Source of the DNA: Streptomyces sp. TN58
GTDB taxonomy: Bacteria; Actinomycetota; Actinomycetes; Streptomycetales; Streptomycetaceae
NCBI RefSeq assembly: GCF_001941845.1
Contig: NZ_CP018870.1
Location: forward strand, 124,001 to 188,000
Direction of reading: 5' to 3'
Length of the DNA stretch: 64,000 bases
Both the position numbers and the translations under genes were made by a program. Below the pieces are notes generated by a model. It searched no databases. It was not told the DNA's origin and worked only from the letters and a program-made list of their open reading frames with translations. Positions 36,767-44,301 of the stretch are shown one piece after another; position 1 is the first letter of the stretch; every line of letters starts with the position of its first letter.

Positions 36767-37201
36767 TCAGCCGGAGATCTGCTTGCGGCCGGACTCGCCG
36801 CCGATGGCGATCTTCCGGGGCTTGGCACGCTCGGCGATCGGGATCCGCAGGGTCAGGACACCCGCGTCGTAGTCGGCTTCGATGCGCTCGGTGTCGAGGG
36901 TGTCGGCCAGCATCAGCTGGCGGGAGAAGACGCCCAGGGGCCGCTCGGAGAGCTCCATCTGCACGGTGTCGCCCTTGGCTACGGGACGGCGCTCCGCCTT
37001 GACGGTCAGCATGTTCCGCTCGACGTCGATGTCGATCGCCTCGGTGCTCACTCCGGGCAGGTCGAAGGCGATCACGTACACGTCGTCCTCGCGGTAGGCG
37101 TCCATCGGCATGACGGACGGCTTCGACCAGGTCCCGGACGCTCCCGAGAGCTGCTGGACGATGCGGTCCATCTCGCGGAACGGGTCGGTGCGCATCAACA
37201 T
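36767..37201 (-). CDS. hsp18: Hsp20/alpha-crystallin small heat-shock protein (Hsp18 type)
   Basis: A 144-residue small heat-shock chaperone that binds unfolding proteins. Landmarks: an N-terminal arm (RTDPFREMDRIVQQLSG), the alpha-crystallin domain (MDAYREDDVYVIAFDLPGVS ... NMLTVKAERRPV) and the GVLTLRIPIAERAKPRKIAI ending with the I-x-I/V-type tail nearby. GGAGG lies 9 nt before ATG 37201. Promoter TTGTCA-N17-TACAAC overlaps the RheA-type operator, and the divergent neighbour is the RheA-like regulator, as in S. albus hsp18. Confidence 0.92.
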   Translation of the reverse strand: MLMRTDPFREMDRIVQQLSGASGTWSKPSVMPMDAYREDDVYVIAFDLPGVSTEAIDIDVERNMLTVKAERRPVAKGDTVQMELSERPLGVFSRQLMLADTLDTERIEADYDAGVLTLRIPIAERAKPRKIAIGGESGRKQISG

Positions 37202-37259
37202 CGCGAAACACCTCCAGTCGGTTCAGGCAGGAACTGCCAATGCGCTTCAACGTGCTTCC

Positions 37260-37288
37260 GTTGTAACATGTCATCGAAGCGATGACAA
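37260..37288 (-). promoter_or_regulatory. hsp18 promoter (TTGTCA-N17-TACAAC)
   Basis: On the minus strand TTGTCA (37283-37288) and TACAAC (37260-37265) are separated by 17 bp, an SigA-like vegetative promoter. The operator at 37269-37287 covers the spacer and -35, so repressor binding would block polymerase. Confidence 0.7.
37269..37287. promoter_or_regulatory. RheA operator
   Basis: TGTCATC-GAAGC-GATGACA matches the inverted repeat TGTCATC-N5-GATGACA reported as the RheA binding site at S. albus hsp18. It lies between hsp18 and rheA and could control both. Confidence 0.85.
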
Positions 37289-37303
37289 GTAGAATGTCAC
37301 CTG

Positions 37304-38053
37304 ATGGATGACGCGCCGGTGGTGCGTGTCGGGTCGGGTGACGAGCCTTCGGAGGGCACCGTGAACGAGACTTCTCCCCCCGTCCCACCGGTCCGCGCCC
37401 CGGACGCCGCCGCGGCGCTGCAGGCCATCCACCGGGCCGTCGAGGACGCGCACCGCGCCTCCGGCGGCGCGGAGGCGGACACGGCGGACACGGCGGGCGC
37501 GGCGGCGGGCGCGGCGGCGGGGGGCGGCGGTCCGGAGCAGGCCCTGGAGGCCCTGCGCAGGCTCCGCGAGGTCCGTGAGCGGATCACCGGCTGGGAGAGC
37601 GTCCTGATCGAAACGGCCCGCGGCCAGGGCGTCAGCTGGGCGGAGCTCGCCGGGCCCCTGGGGGTCGCGAGCCGCCAGGCGGCCGAGCGCCGCTACCTGC
37701 GGCTGCGTCCCGGCGCCGCCGGGAGCACCGGCGAACAGCGGGTGCAGGCCACCCGTGACGCGCGGGCCGCCGACCGCAGCGTCACCGCCTGGGCCCGCGA
37801 CAACGCGGCCGACCTGCGCCGCCTGGCGGGCCAGGTCACCTCGCTCACCGGCCTCCCGCCGGGCGCCGAGGGGGCCGTCGGCGAACTCAACCTGGCCCTG
37901 GGCGGCGACGACGCCGCCCGCCTGGTGGGCCCGCTGGCCGGCACCCGGCCCCATCTGGGGCCCGGCGACGCCGAACTGGCCGACCGTATCGACGCCATGA
38001 CCCGCCACGCCGACCGGCTCCGCCGCGACAGCAACGACCAGCGCAACTCCTGA
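37304..38053 (+). CDS. rheA: RheA-type HSP18 transcriptional repressor
   Basis: A 249-residue regulator divergent from hsp18 across a consensus RheA operator. Residues about 85-140 carry a helix-turn-helix (GQGVSWAELAGPLGVASRQAAERRYLRLRP). The remainder is helical (AADLRRLAGQVTSLTGLP). In S. albus, RheA is a thermosensing repressor of hsp18 and itself. The N-terminal 80 residues are acidic and Ala/Gly-rich. A -10-like TAGAAT (37290-37295) ends 8 nt before ATG 37304, so the message may be leaderless. The symbol rests on context and operator as well as sequence. Confidence 0.85.
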   Translation: MDDAPVVRVGSGDEPSEGTVNETSPPVPPVRAPDAAAALQAIHRAVEDAHRASGGAEADTADTAGAAAGAAAGGGGPEQALEALRRLREVRERITGWESVLIETARGQGVSWAELAGPLGVASRQAAERRYLRLRPGAAGSTGEQRVQATRDARAADRSVTAWARDNAADLRRLAGQVTSLTGLPPGAEGAVGELNLALGGDDAARLVGPLAGTRPHLGPGDAELADRIDAMTRHADRLRRDSNDQRNS

Positions 38054-38106
38054 AGCCCGTGTGCGAACGACCCTCGCCCACCGGCCGCGATCCGAGGAGG
38101 GATCCC

Positions 38107-38487
38107 ATGGCCGAACACCCCGACCGGGAGACCGGCGCGAAGACCGGTGCAGAGCCCGTCGTCGAGATCGTCGGCCGCGTGGTCGCGGTCCGGCCCGCAG
38201 GCGAGATCGACATCGTCACCGCCCCGTTCCTGACCCGCGCCCTGACCCGGGCCCTCGCCCACGTCGACGCCGCGCAGGCCGACCGCATCGTCACCGACTG
38301 CAGCCGGGTCACCTTCTGCGACTCCTCCGGACTCAACGCGCTGCTCGCCGCACGGCTGCGGGCGGTCGAGGCCGGCACCGCGATCCACCTGGCGGATCCG
38401 GCACCCCAGCTCCAGCGCCTGCTGCAGATGACCGGCGCGGCACCCCTGTTCCCCCGGGAGGACGGACCGCCCGCCCGGCCCGCTTGA
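38107..38487 (+). CDS. STAS anti-sigma-factor antagonist
   Basis: A 126-residue anti-anti-sigma factor of the RsbV/BldG type. It has the phosphorylatable Ser in FCDSSGLNALLAARLR, which serves as the switch residue in partner-kinase control. GAGGAGG ends 6 nt before ATG 38107. It lies 53 nt after rheA and may be cotranscribed. No anti-sigma kinase is adjacent. Confidence 0.9.
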   Translation: MAEHPDRETGAKTGAEPVVEIVGRVVAVRPAGEIDIVTAPFLTRALTRALAHVDAAQADRIVTDCSRVTFCDSSGLNALLAARLRAVEAGTAIHLADPAPQLQRLLQMTGAAPLFPREDGPPARPA

Positions 38488-38545
38488 GACCCGGCCGGGC
38501 GGCTTGGGATCCGGGCGGGCGGCTTGGGATCCGGGCGGGTGGGGG

Positions 38546-38611
38546 GCCGCACGCATGCGAAAGCGCCCCGGCCGGGGGATCCCGGCCGGGGCGCTTTCGC
38601 ATGCGTGCGGC
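38546..38611. terminator. Long bidirectional terminator, 31-bp perfect stem
   Basis: 38546-38576 and 38581-38611 are perfectly complementary with a GGAT loop. It sits between convergent genes (STAS gene ending 38487 and the transglycosylase ending 38629), so it can end transcription from both sides. Just to its left, a 19- to 20-bp unit with GGCTTGGGATCCGGGC is repeated (38500-38540). Confidence 0.85.
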
Positions 38612-38628
38612 GACTACCCTGTGGCGGC

Positions 38629-39033
38629 TCAGTACCAGTGGTGGGTCTGCCAGAAGTTCCAGGCGCCGACGGGGCTGCCGTAGCGCTCGTTCATGTAGTC
38701 CAGGCCCCACTTGATCTGGGTGGCCGGGTTGGTCTTCCAGTCGGCGCCCGCGGAGGCCATCTTCGAGGCCGGCAGGGCCTGGACCAGGCCGTACGCGCCG
38801 GAGGAGGCGTTCGTGGCGGTGTGGTTCCAGCCGCTCTCGCGGGAAACGATGTTGTTGAAGGCCGCGAACTGCGCCGGGTCCTTGATCATCTGCTGGGCGA
38901 TCGCCTTGGCGCTCGTCGGGGCCGCCTGGGCGGGAACCGCGGCGAGCATGGAACCGGCGACACCGAGGGCGACGACGGTGCCCGCGAGGGCCTTCTTGGA
39001 GGCGGCGATGCGGCGGATGACGGTGTTGGACAC
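38629..39033 (-). CDS. Secreted transglycosylase-like (SLT-fold) protein
   Basis: A 134-residue secreted protein: signal peptide to about residue 33 (LAAVPAQAAP), then a short lysozyme-like transglycosylase domain with the catalytic Glu in FNNIVSRESGWNHTATN and the SSGAYGLVQALPASKM and IKWGLDYMNERYGSPVGAW segments, ending in the typical Trp/His-rich tail WQTHHWY. Such proteins cut peptidoglycan glycan strands. GTG 39033 has GGAAGG 8 nt upstream. Confidence 0.92.
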   Translation of the reverse strand: MSNTVIRRIAASKKALAGTVVALGVAGSMLAAVPAQAAPTSAKAIAQQMIKDPAQFAAFNNIVSRESGWNHTATNASSGAYGLVQALPASKMASAGADWKTNPATQIKWGLDYMNERYGSPVGAWNFWQTHHWY

Positions 39034-39496
39034 GGAGATACCTTCCACAGGGGACAAGGGCGGTCGCGGCATGCCCGGGGCATGCGTGAGCCACTCACGC
39101 GGTGGAGAGGGGTTCGTCAGCGGCGGGTGGGAACCCGTGCCGCCCGGCGACTCATCCAGTTCTACCGACGCCCCGCAGCCCTGGCAACGACCGCCATTAC
39201 TAGGGGCCTTCGCAGTCAGGCACCCCGGGCCAGGGGGCGGGCGGCAGGGGATCCACGCAGGTGGGAGCCGCACAGAAGGGGCCGATACGAGGCTTTGGCG
39301 GTCTACTATCCACCTTCGTGTGTGACGTGGGTCCTATGGGGCGGCTCACCTCCGGGACCCCCGGATCTCACCGAGCGTGACCACTCGTACCCTTCGACAG
39401 GCCGGACTCCATGTCCGAATTACACCGGAATGCAAGGAGATAAGCGGTTCGGGGTTCGGGTTCTCCGGCCGCTGCCCTGCGGAGCCGGGGGCCGGG
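39034..39496. other. Intergenic/long leader of transglycosylase gene
   Basis: About 460 bp with no gene between this gene and the DUF3253 gene. Genes of this class in streptomycetes often carry a c-di-AMP riboswitch in a long leader. I see several G/C-rich stems (39080-39180 on the minus strand) but cannot confirm the riboswitch consensus. Confidence 0.4.
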
Positions 39497-39781
39497 TCAG
39501 GGGGTGCGGCGGATACGGATCGGGCCGCGGGCCTTCGCCGGATCGACTCGGCGGCCGCCCTGGGTGATCTCGACCTTCCCTGCGGCGACCAGCCGCCGGG
39601 CCGCGCGGCGGGCCGGCTCCATGAGCGCGCGCCAGCCGTCGCCGTCCCCCTCGTACACGGCCCGCGCGGCGTCGGAGGGGCAGATCGTCGCGGTCGGGGC
39701 CCTGCGCCGGAGGAGTTCGAGGATGGCCCGCTCCAGCTGCCGGTCCGTCTGCCGGTCCGTCTGCCGGTTGCCGCCCGTCAC
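39497..39781 (-). CDS. DUF3253 protein
   Basis: A 94-residue protein with the DUF3253 domain (AILELLRRRAPTATICPSDAARAVY, RRLVAAGKVEITQGGRRVDP, ARGPIRIR), a winged-helix-like small protein of unknown role. GTG 39781 is a likely start; the first codons contain a 12-bp direct repeat coding QTDRQTDR. No strong ribosome site is seen. Confidence 0.75.
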   Translation of the reverse strand: MTGGNRQTDRQTDRQLERAILELLRRRAPTATICPSDAARAVYEGDGDGWRALMEPARRAARRLVAAGKVEITQGGRRVDPAKARGPIRIRRTP

Positions 39782-39913
39782 GGCGCCAGTCTCGCACCGC
39801 CCGCCCCCTGCCGCCCCGGCGGACCGCTGCGCAGCGAGTCCAGGCGCAGCCGGCCCTGGGGACGCGGGCGCGGGAGGCGCGGTGGGCGCGGTGGGCGGCG
39901 GTAGGGTGCGGCC

Positions 39914-40819
39914 GTGTCCGAGCTGCAGCGTGACCTGGTGGGGTACGGGGCCGAGCCGCCGCACGCCGCGTGGCCGGGGGGTGCCCGTGTCGCGGTGAGT
40001 CTGGTGCTGAACTACGAGGAGGGCGGGGAGCAGAACGTCCTGGAGGGGGATGCGGCGTCGGAGGGGTACCTCCATGAGATCGTCGGTGCGCCGCCCGTGA
40101 GGGGCGGGCGGGACCTGAACGCGGAGTCGATGTTCGCCTACGGTGCGCGTGCCGGTTTCTGGCGGATCCACCGCACGCTGGCGGCGTACGGCGCGCCGCT
40201 GACCGTCTTCGCCGTGGGGCAGGCGTTGGAGCGCAACCCGCAGGCGGCGCGTGCGATGGGCGCGGCGGGCTGGGAGGTGGCGGGCCACGGCCGGCGGTGG
40301 ATCGACTACCGGCAGGTGCCCGAGGAGGTGGAGCGGGCCGACATCGCGGAGACGGCGGCGGTGATCGGGCGGCTGGTGGGGCGCCGGCCGGTGGGCTGGT
40401 ACACCGGGCGGACCAGTGCGAACACGCGGCGCCTGGTGGCCGGGGGCGGTTTCCTCTATGACAGCGACGACTACTCCGACGATCTGCCGTTCTATGCCGA
40501 GACGGGTGGGCGCCCGCACCTGGTGGTGCCGTACAGCCTGGACGCGAACGATTTCAAGTTCCTGATCGTCCACGGCTTCACGACCGCCGACGACATGCTC
40601 GCCTATCTCGTCGACACCTTCGAGACGCTGTGGGCCGAGGGCGGGGAGCGGCCGCGGATGATGAGTGTGGGCATGCACTGCCGGATCATCGGGCGGCCGG
40701 GGCGCATCCGTGCGCTGGACGGCTTCCTGAGACACCTTGAACAGCGGGGCGGGGCGTGGCTGGCGACGCGGGAGGAGATCGCCCGGCACTGGCTGTCGGC
40801 GCACCCGCCGGTGCGGTGA
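39914..40819 (+). CDS. Polysaccharide-deacetylase-fold hydrolase, allantoinase PuuE type
   Basis: A 301-residue NodB-fold hydrolase. SLVLNYEEGGEQNVLEGDAASE is the hallmark of PuuE-type (metal-independent) allantoinases and related ureide enzymes; other conserved parts are GARAGFWRIHRTLAAYGAPLT, AGWEVAGHGRRWIDY and PYSLDANDFKF. It likely hydrolyses a C-N bond in a purine-breakdown-like substrate, but no uricase or allantoicase is adjacent, so the substrate is unproven. GTG 39914. Confidence 0.85.
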   Translation: MSELQRDLVGYGAEPPHAAWPGGARVAVSLVLNYEEGGEQNVLEGDAASEGYLHEIVGAPPVRGGRDLNAESMFAYGARAGFWRIHRTLAAYGAPLTVFAVGQALERNPQAARAMGAAGWEVAGHGRRWIDYRQVPEEVERADIAETAAVIGRLVGRRPVGWYTGRTSANTRRLVAGGGFLYDSDDYSDDLPFYAETGGRPHLVVPYSLDANDFKFLIVHGFTTADDMLAYLVDTFETLWAEGGERPRMMSVGMHCRIIGRPGRIRALDGFLRHLEQRGGAWLATREEIARHWLSAHPPVR

Positions 40820-40895
40820 GGGGGGTGCGGTGAGGGGTGCGGCGCCGCGCGCCCGCCGGGGATTGCGGGACGGCCCTTAGGATGCCGGGCGGGGC

Positions 40896-40970
40896 GGGGT
40901 CGTAGCGCAGAGGTCGTCGCGCGCGGTCTCCAAAACCGTGAGGACGCCGGTTCGAATCCGGCCGGCTCCG
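40896..40970 (+). tRNA. tRNA with CCA anticodon (Trp), non-canonical
   Basis: 75 nt folding as acceptor GGGGTCG/CGGCTCC (40896-40902, 40963-40969) with two G-U pairs, D-arm GCGC/GCGC, anticodon loop CTCCAAA (anticodon CCA at 40930-40932) and T-arm GCCGG-TTCGAAT-CCGGC. Discriminator G40970; no CCA tail encoded. U8, U33, A37, the GG of the D-loop and the T-loop are present. Position 26 seems absent and the body differs from the usual streptomycete tRNA-Trp, so it may be a divergent second tRNA-Trp or a decaying copy. Confidence 0.75.
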
Positions 40971-41056
40971 TCCCGCGGACGTGCGGCGGCCCCCGGCCGC
41001 ACCCCGGGGGCGGGGGTGCGGGCGGGGGCCGGGCCGGTTCACGGGGCGCGGGTGGT

Positions 41057-41515
41057 TCAGCTTGCGGCCTTGGGGGCGGACGGAGGGGCCGGGTTCGGCT
41101 TGGCGGGGACCTTGTCGGGGTTCTCCTTGTCCGCCGGGTTGGTGTTCGGGGCCGGCGCGGGGGCGGGGGCGGGCTTGTCGGGCTTGTGCTCGCAGTAGAC
41201 CTTGCCCTGGTAGAACTTGCAGCCCGGCATGTTCTCCACGTCGCGGACCTTGTTCTTCTTGCCCTTGCCGTGCTTCTTGCCCTTGTCGTGCTTCTGGTGC
41301 TTCTTGCCCTTGTCGTGCTTCTTGTCCTTCTTCTCCCACTTCTCCTTCTTGTGGTCGCTCTCGTGGCCGCTCTTCGCCTGGGCAGCGACCGAGGTCGTAC
41401 CGGCGGCTGCGGGGGCGGCGAAAGCGCTGGTGGGCACCAGCACGCCTCCTCCGACGATCGCGGCCGAGACGGCGTACATCGCGAAACGCTGCTTCCGGGA
41501 GGTGGAACGGAACAT
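41057..41515 (-). CDS. Secreted Lys/His-rich protein, relative of the repeat proteins at 47.7 kb
   Basis: A 152-residue secreted protein. The signal peptide (AMYAVSAAIVGGGVLVPTSA) is followed by a strongly basic stretch (residues 48-88) of His/Lys/Asp/Gly (KKHDKGKKHQKHDKGKKHGK), two Cys (PGCKFYQGKVYCEHK) and a Pro/Ala/Asn/Lys-rich tail. The signal region and the following TTSV and basic block resemble those of the protein at 47722-48606, but the GNTQGGTQ repeats are absent. ATG 41515 has GGAG 9 nt upstream. Function unknown; the basic block suggests binding to anionic polymers. Confidence 0.8.
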   Translation of the reverse strand: MFRSTSRKQRFAMYAVSAAIVGGGVLVPTSAFAAPAAAGTTSVAAQAKSGHESDHKKEKWEKKDKKHDKGKKHQKHDKGKKHGKGKKNKVRDVENMPGCKFYQGKVYCEHKPDKPAPAPAPAPNTNPADKENPDKVPAKPNPAPPSAPKAAS

Positions 41516-41829
41516 GAGGATGACTCCAGGTGAGAGGGGGGAGGGGGAGGATCGGGTCCAGAGAACTTGGGGCGAAATGTCCGTTTCGTTCTCTGGTTAA
41601 AAGACTGGCTCCGGGACTTCACGAACCTGTCCGCCGACTGTCACAGGCGCGTGACAGGCCGCGCGCCTCCCCTCCGTCCGGGCCCGCCTCCCCCATCCGG
41701 GCCCCCTTCCCGAACCCGTCCGGGCCCCGTCCGCCCGCCCCCGGCATGGCGGGCGGGGCCGCGCCGGGGGGCGCGGCGGATGCTGGGGGGCCGACTCCGA
41801 GACCTGTCGAGACCCCGCAGGAGGGGCCC
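41516..41829. other. Divergent promoter region with two structured sites
   Basis: A bulged 13-bp stem, CCAGAGAA..CGAAA with TTTCGTTCTCTGG (41558-41596), lies about 45-80 nt upstream of the Lys/His-rich gene. CTGTCAC-N6-GTGACAG (41638-41657) is an operator-like inverted repeat further out. The rest, to GTG 41830, is GC-rich without a gene. Confidence 0.5.
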
Positions 41830-42477
41830 GTGAGCGACCCCCGCCCCCGCGAAGAGCGCAGGCCCGCGGCCCCGGGCGCGGGCGCGGGCGACGACACCCC
41901 CGGCCAGGCCGGGGTCATCGGCATCGGGCTCGCCGCGGTCCTGACGTTCGCGCTCGCGCAGGGCTCCTGGCAGTGGTTCGCCACCTACATCGGGGTGACG
42001 CTCTTCGCGGTGGTCTTCGCCTTCCAGGTCCGGCCGGCGTGGAGGCCCGGCGTCCGGACGGCGTACATGCGCGCGCTGGTCGCGTACGCGCTGGTCGTCG
42101 GCCTGTGCGTGGCGATCGCTGTGGCCCCCGTACTTCAGCGCGGGGACTGGCTGTTCCCCATGCCGGGCACCCGCAGCCGCTGCGGGGAGATCGGCCGGTA
42201 CGAGGTGCTGCGCACCAGGGCCGCGGTGGCTGGCCTGCCCGGCGGCGGCGCCGTGCCGGCGTCGGTACGGGAGAGCCGGCGGGAGGAGGCCGTCGCCGAC
42301 TGCCTGGCCTCGACGACGACCCTGTGGCTGCCGCTGTACGGGGCCGGGGCGGCCGTGCTGGTAGGGGCGGGCGCCTGGTACCGCGACCGGAACCGGGCCG
42401 GGCGGCGCCCCCGGGCCGGCTCCGGCCCGCGGCAGCCGGCGGACGCGGCAGCCGGACCGGGGCCGGGGCCGGCGTAG
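41830..42477 (+). CDS. Hypothetical membrane protein
   Basis: A 215-residue protein with an acidic/Pro-rich N-terminus, about four hydrophobic segments (AGVIGIGLAAVLTFALAQG, FATYIGVTLFAVVFAFQV, ALVAYALVVGLCVAIAVAPV, TLWLPLYGAGAAVLVGAGAW) and an Arg/Pro-rich tail. Two Cys lie in the loop between segments 3 and 4. Family not recognised. GTG 41830 is preceded by GGAGGGG. Confidence 0.65.
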   Translation: MSDPRPREERRPAAPGAGAGDDTPGQAGVIGIGLAAVLTFALAQGSWQWFATYIGVTLFAVVFAFQVRPAWRPGVRTAYMRALVAYALVVGLCVAIAVAPVLQRGDWLFPMPGTRSRCGEIGRYEVLRTRAAVAGLPGGGAVPASVRESRREEAVADCLASTTTLWLPLYGAGAAVLVGAGAWYRDRNRAGRRPRAGSGPRQPADAAAGPGPGPA

Positions 42478-42640
42478 CCGTGCCGGCCGGGGGCGGGCCG
42501 GGCCGGGCGGGCCGGGTCGGGCGGCCAGTCGGCCAGGGACCGCGAAGTCGCAGGTCCCGCGGGGTGCCCCGGCGCCCGTGCGGGACGCGTGCTCTGCCCA
42601 GGTGTGGACCAGCGGGTGGCGTTGCGTGGGGGCCGGTTCA
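42478..42640. other. Intergenic, start of a decayed patch
   Basis: No gene seen. It is the left part of an about 1.8-kb region (to 44301) without an intact gene, filled with insertion-sequence and repeat debris described separately. Confidence 0.5.
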
Positions 42641-42856
42641 GTGCGGCAGGTCGCCGGGAGCCGGCCGGCGCGGACTAGGTGTTCTGTCCCGGGAGGTTGT
42701 GGACGGGTGGTGCAGGTCTCGGCTGAGGCCTCTTGAACGGGTGAGGGCCTTCCGGGTTCGGTGTGGATTGCGACATCTCCACCGAACGATCAGAAGGCCC
42801 TCATGCCCCACCGTATGCACCCTTGACCGAGACCGGACGCCTGCGCCTGGCACGGC
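42641..42856 (+). mobile_element. IS481-family left end and transposase 5' fragment (decayed)
   Basis: The stretch from the TGTTCTGTCCCGGGAGG-like end to CATCTCCACCGAACGATC and the start MPHR ... APLTETGRLRLAR is the typical left end of streptomycete IS481 elements. The transposase breaks after about 20 codons: a frame change occurs after MPHR, and a dispersed repeat follows at 42853. Confidence 0.65.
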
Positions 42857-42963
42857 ACCTCGCCGCGTTGTCGGGATCGCCCCCGTACGACCGGTACGCG
42901 GGCGACCCTCCGCCTTGCGAGGCACCGCGGGCGGACGACGCCACTTTCGCAACACGCCCCAGG
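42853..42963 (-). repeat. Dispersed repeat copy C
   Basis: On the minus strand it runs GTGTTGCGAAAGTGGCGTCG, then CTCGCAAGGCGGAGG and GACAACGCGGCGAGG. These blocks match copies B (43722-43865) and, for the inner part, D (51310-51464). It cuts into the IS481 fragment. Confidence 0.6.
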
Positions 42964-43059
42964 TCCCCCCGGACGCAGGGCTCCACGGGGCCGTCGCCGG
43001 CAGGTGGATACGCAGGGTGCGCTGCCGGCTCGCGGCGGGCCGCGTGACGGCGCTCGACG

Positions 43060-43245
43060 CCGTCACGGTACGCGGCCCACAGCCGGGCCGCCTCCGGCGC
43101 GGCCGCACGAGGAGCCCGGCGGCGGCGAGGGTGGAAGTGGTCGGGCGGCAGCAGGCCGTGGCGGTCGTACAGCCGTAGGGGCTTGTGCGCGGGCCGTGCC
43201 CGGCGGGCGAACGCGCCGATGCCGAGCAGTGCTTCCCCCCCCCAG
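43060..43245 (-). pseudogene. MerR-family regulator fragment
   Basis: One minus-strand frame reads EALLGIGAFARRARPAHKP, then LRLYDRHGLLPPDHFHP and PEAARLWAAYRDGVERRHAAR, the N-terminal helix-turn-helix of MerR proteins. No start or continuation is intact: nine G precede it at about 43240 and copy C follows. Only about 60 codons remain. Confidence 0.5.
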
Positions 43246-43721
43246 GGGCAAGGCCAACCGGGCTACGGCCCCCCGCCGGGCGGGGCGTGGGGGAAGTCGC
43301 GGGCGAGGGTACGGACTTGGCCGCCCCGGTCGGGGTCGGCGGCCGGGACGGCGGGGCGTCGAGGCCGGTGGCGCGGCGGGCGGTGGCCGCGAGGGTGCGC
43401 AGGCGTCCGGGTGTGAAGTCCCCGCGTACGGGGGGCGCTTGGGCGGTGCGCCGGGGTGGACCCGGCCTCTCCAGGGGCGGTTCACCGGCTACCACGCGAG
43501 CTTGCGCGCAGGAGGTCGCCGCGTCCCGCCCCGCCCGGAGTGGTGTGAGACCCGGCCGGAAGCGGGCCCGGGGGTGCGGTGCCTTCTGTCCGGGGGCGTC
43601 TGCGCGGTGAGCCTGCGCGGAAGGGGTCCGGCGGCGTGCTTGTCCGGCCGCAGCCGGGCGGCCGTCTGCGCGGCGGCGTCCGGGCGGTGCGCGGGGCGGC
43701 GGGTCCGGCCGCGTCGGGGTC

Positions 43722-43865
43722 TGGGGGTGTCGTCGAAGTGGCGTCGGCCGCCCGTGAGGGCGGGGGTGGCGGGGTCCCGTACGTGCGCTCGCAAGGCGCA
43801 GGAGGGAGCCGACGCGGGCGTCGGCGACCGACGACAACGCGGCGAGCGTGCGTGCCGGACCCCCG
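43722..43865. repeat. Dispersed repeat copy B, about 145 bp with imperfect inverted ends
   Basis: Begins GGGGGTGTCGTCGAAGTGG and contains GCAAGGCGCAGGAGG and GTCGGCGACCGACGACAACG. The right side (GTGCCGGACCCCCGCCACCC) is partly the inverse of the left. It matches copy A at its left end and copies C and D in the middle. Confidence 0.6.
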
Positions 43866-43985
43866 CCACCCAGACGGGACTTCGACGCCACCCACTGGCG
43901 GGCGGTGGCCGGGGCCAGGGCCGGGCCAGGCCCTCGGGCAGCGGGCCGGTGGCCGCGCGGTGCTCCACGTGGTCGGCGGCCGCGG

Positions 43986-44154
43986 CTAGGGCCTGTATCG
44001 AGTTGCCCCGTGGAGCAAGGAGCGGCGTTCGGTGCGTGCCCTCGGCGTGCGGGACGAATGTCCTCGTAGCGGAGCTACCAGGGCATTCGGCTCGTGCGCC
44101 GAGGGTGCGTGCCGGGCGTCGCGACGCCGCGGGGCAACTCGATACAGACCCTAG
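43986..44154. mobile_element. 169-bp MITE-like element with 25-bp terminal inverted repeats
   Basis: The ends 43986-44010 and 44130-44154 are complementary over 25 bp with one mismatch (CTAGGG[C/T]CTGTATCGAGTTG). CTAG at both outer edges can be read as the target duplication typical of some IS5-family elements, or GCGG (43982-43985, 44155-44158) as a 4-bp duplication. The inner part also pairs with itself imperfectly (CCTCGGCG ... CGCCGAGG), so the whole can fold as a hairpin. There is no coding capacity. Confidence 0.8.
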
Positions 44155-44301
44155 GCGGCGGGTGGCGCTGCCGCCGCGCGCGGTCAGGGTCGGTGGGGTT
44201 GCCTTCGGGGGGGCAGGACCGGCGCCGTTGCCCACACCCGGTTCAGGGTCGGCGGGGGTCGCCCCTACCGGGTCAGGGTCGGTGGGGTTGCCTTCGGGGG
44301 G

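Noticed and set aside
39034..39420. c-di-AMP (ydaO) riboswitch upstream of the transglycosylase gene
   Set aside because: The gene class and long leader fit, but I could not align the conserved riboswitch blocks. A covariance-model search would decide.
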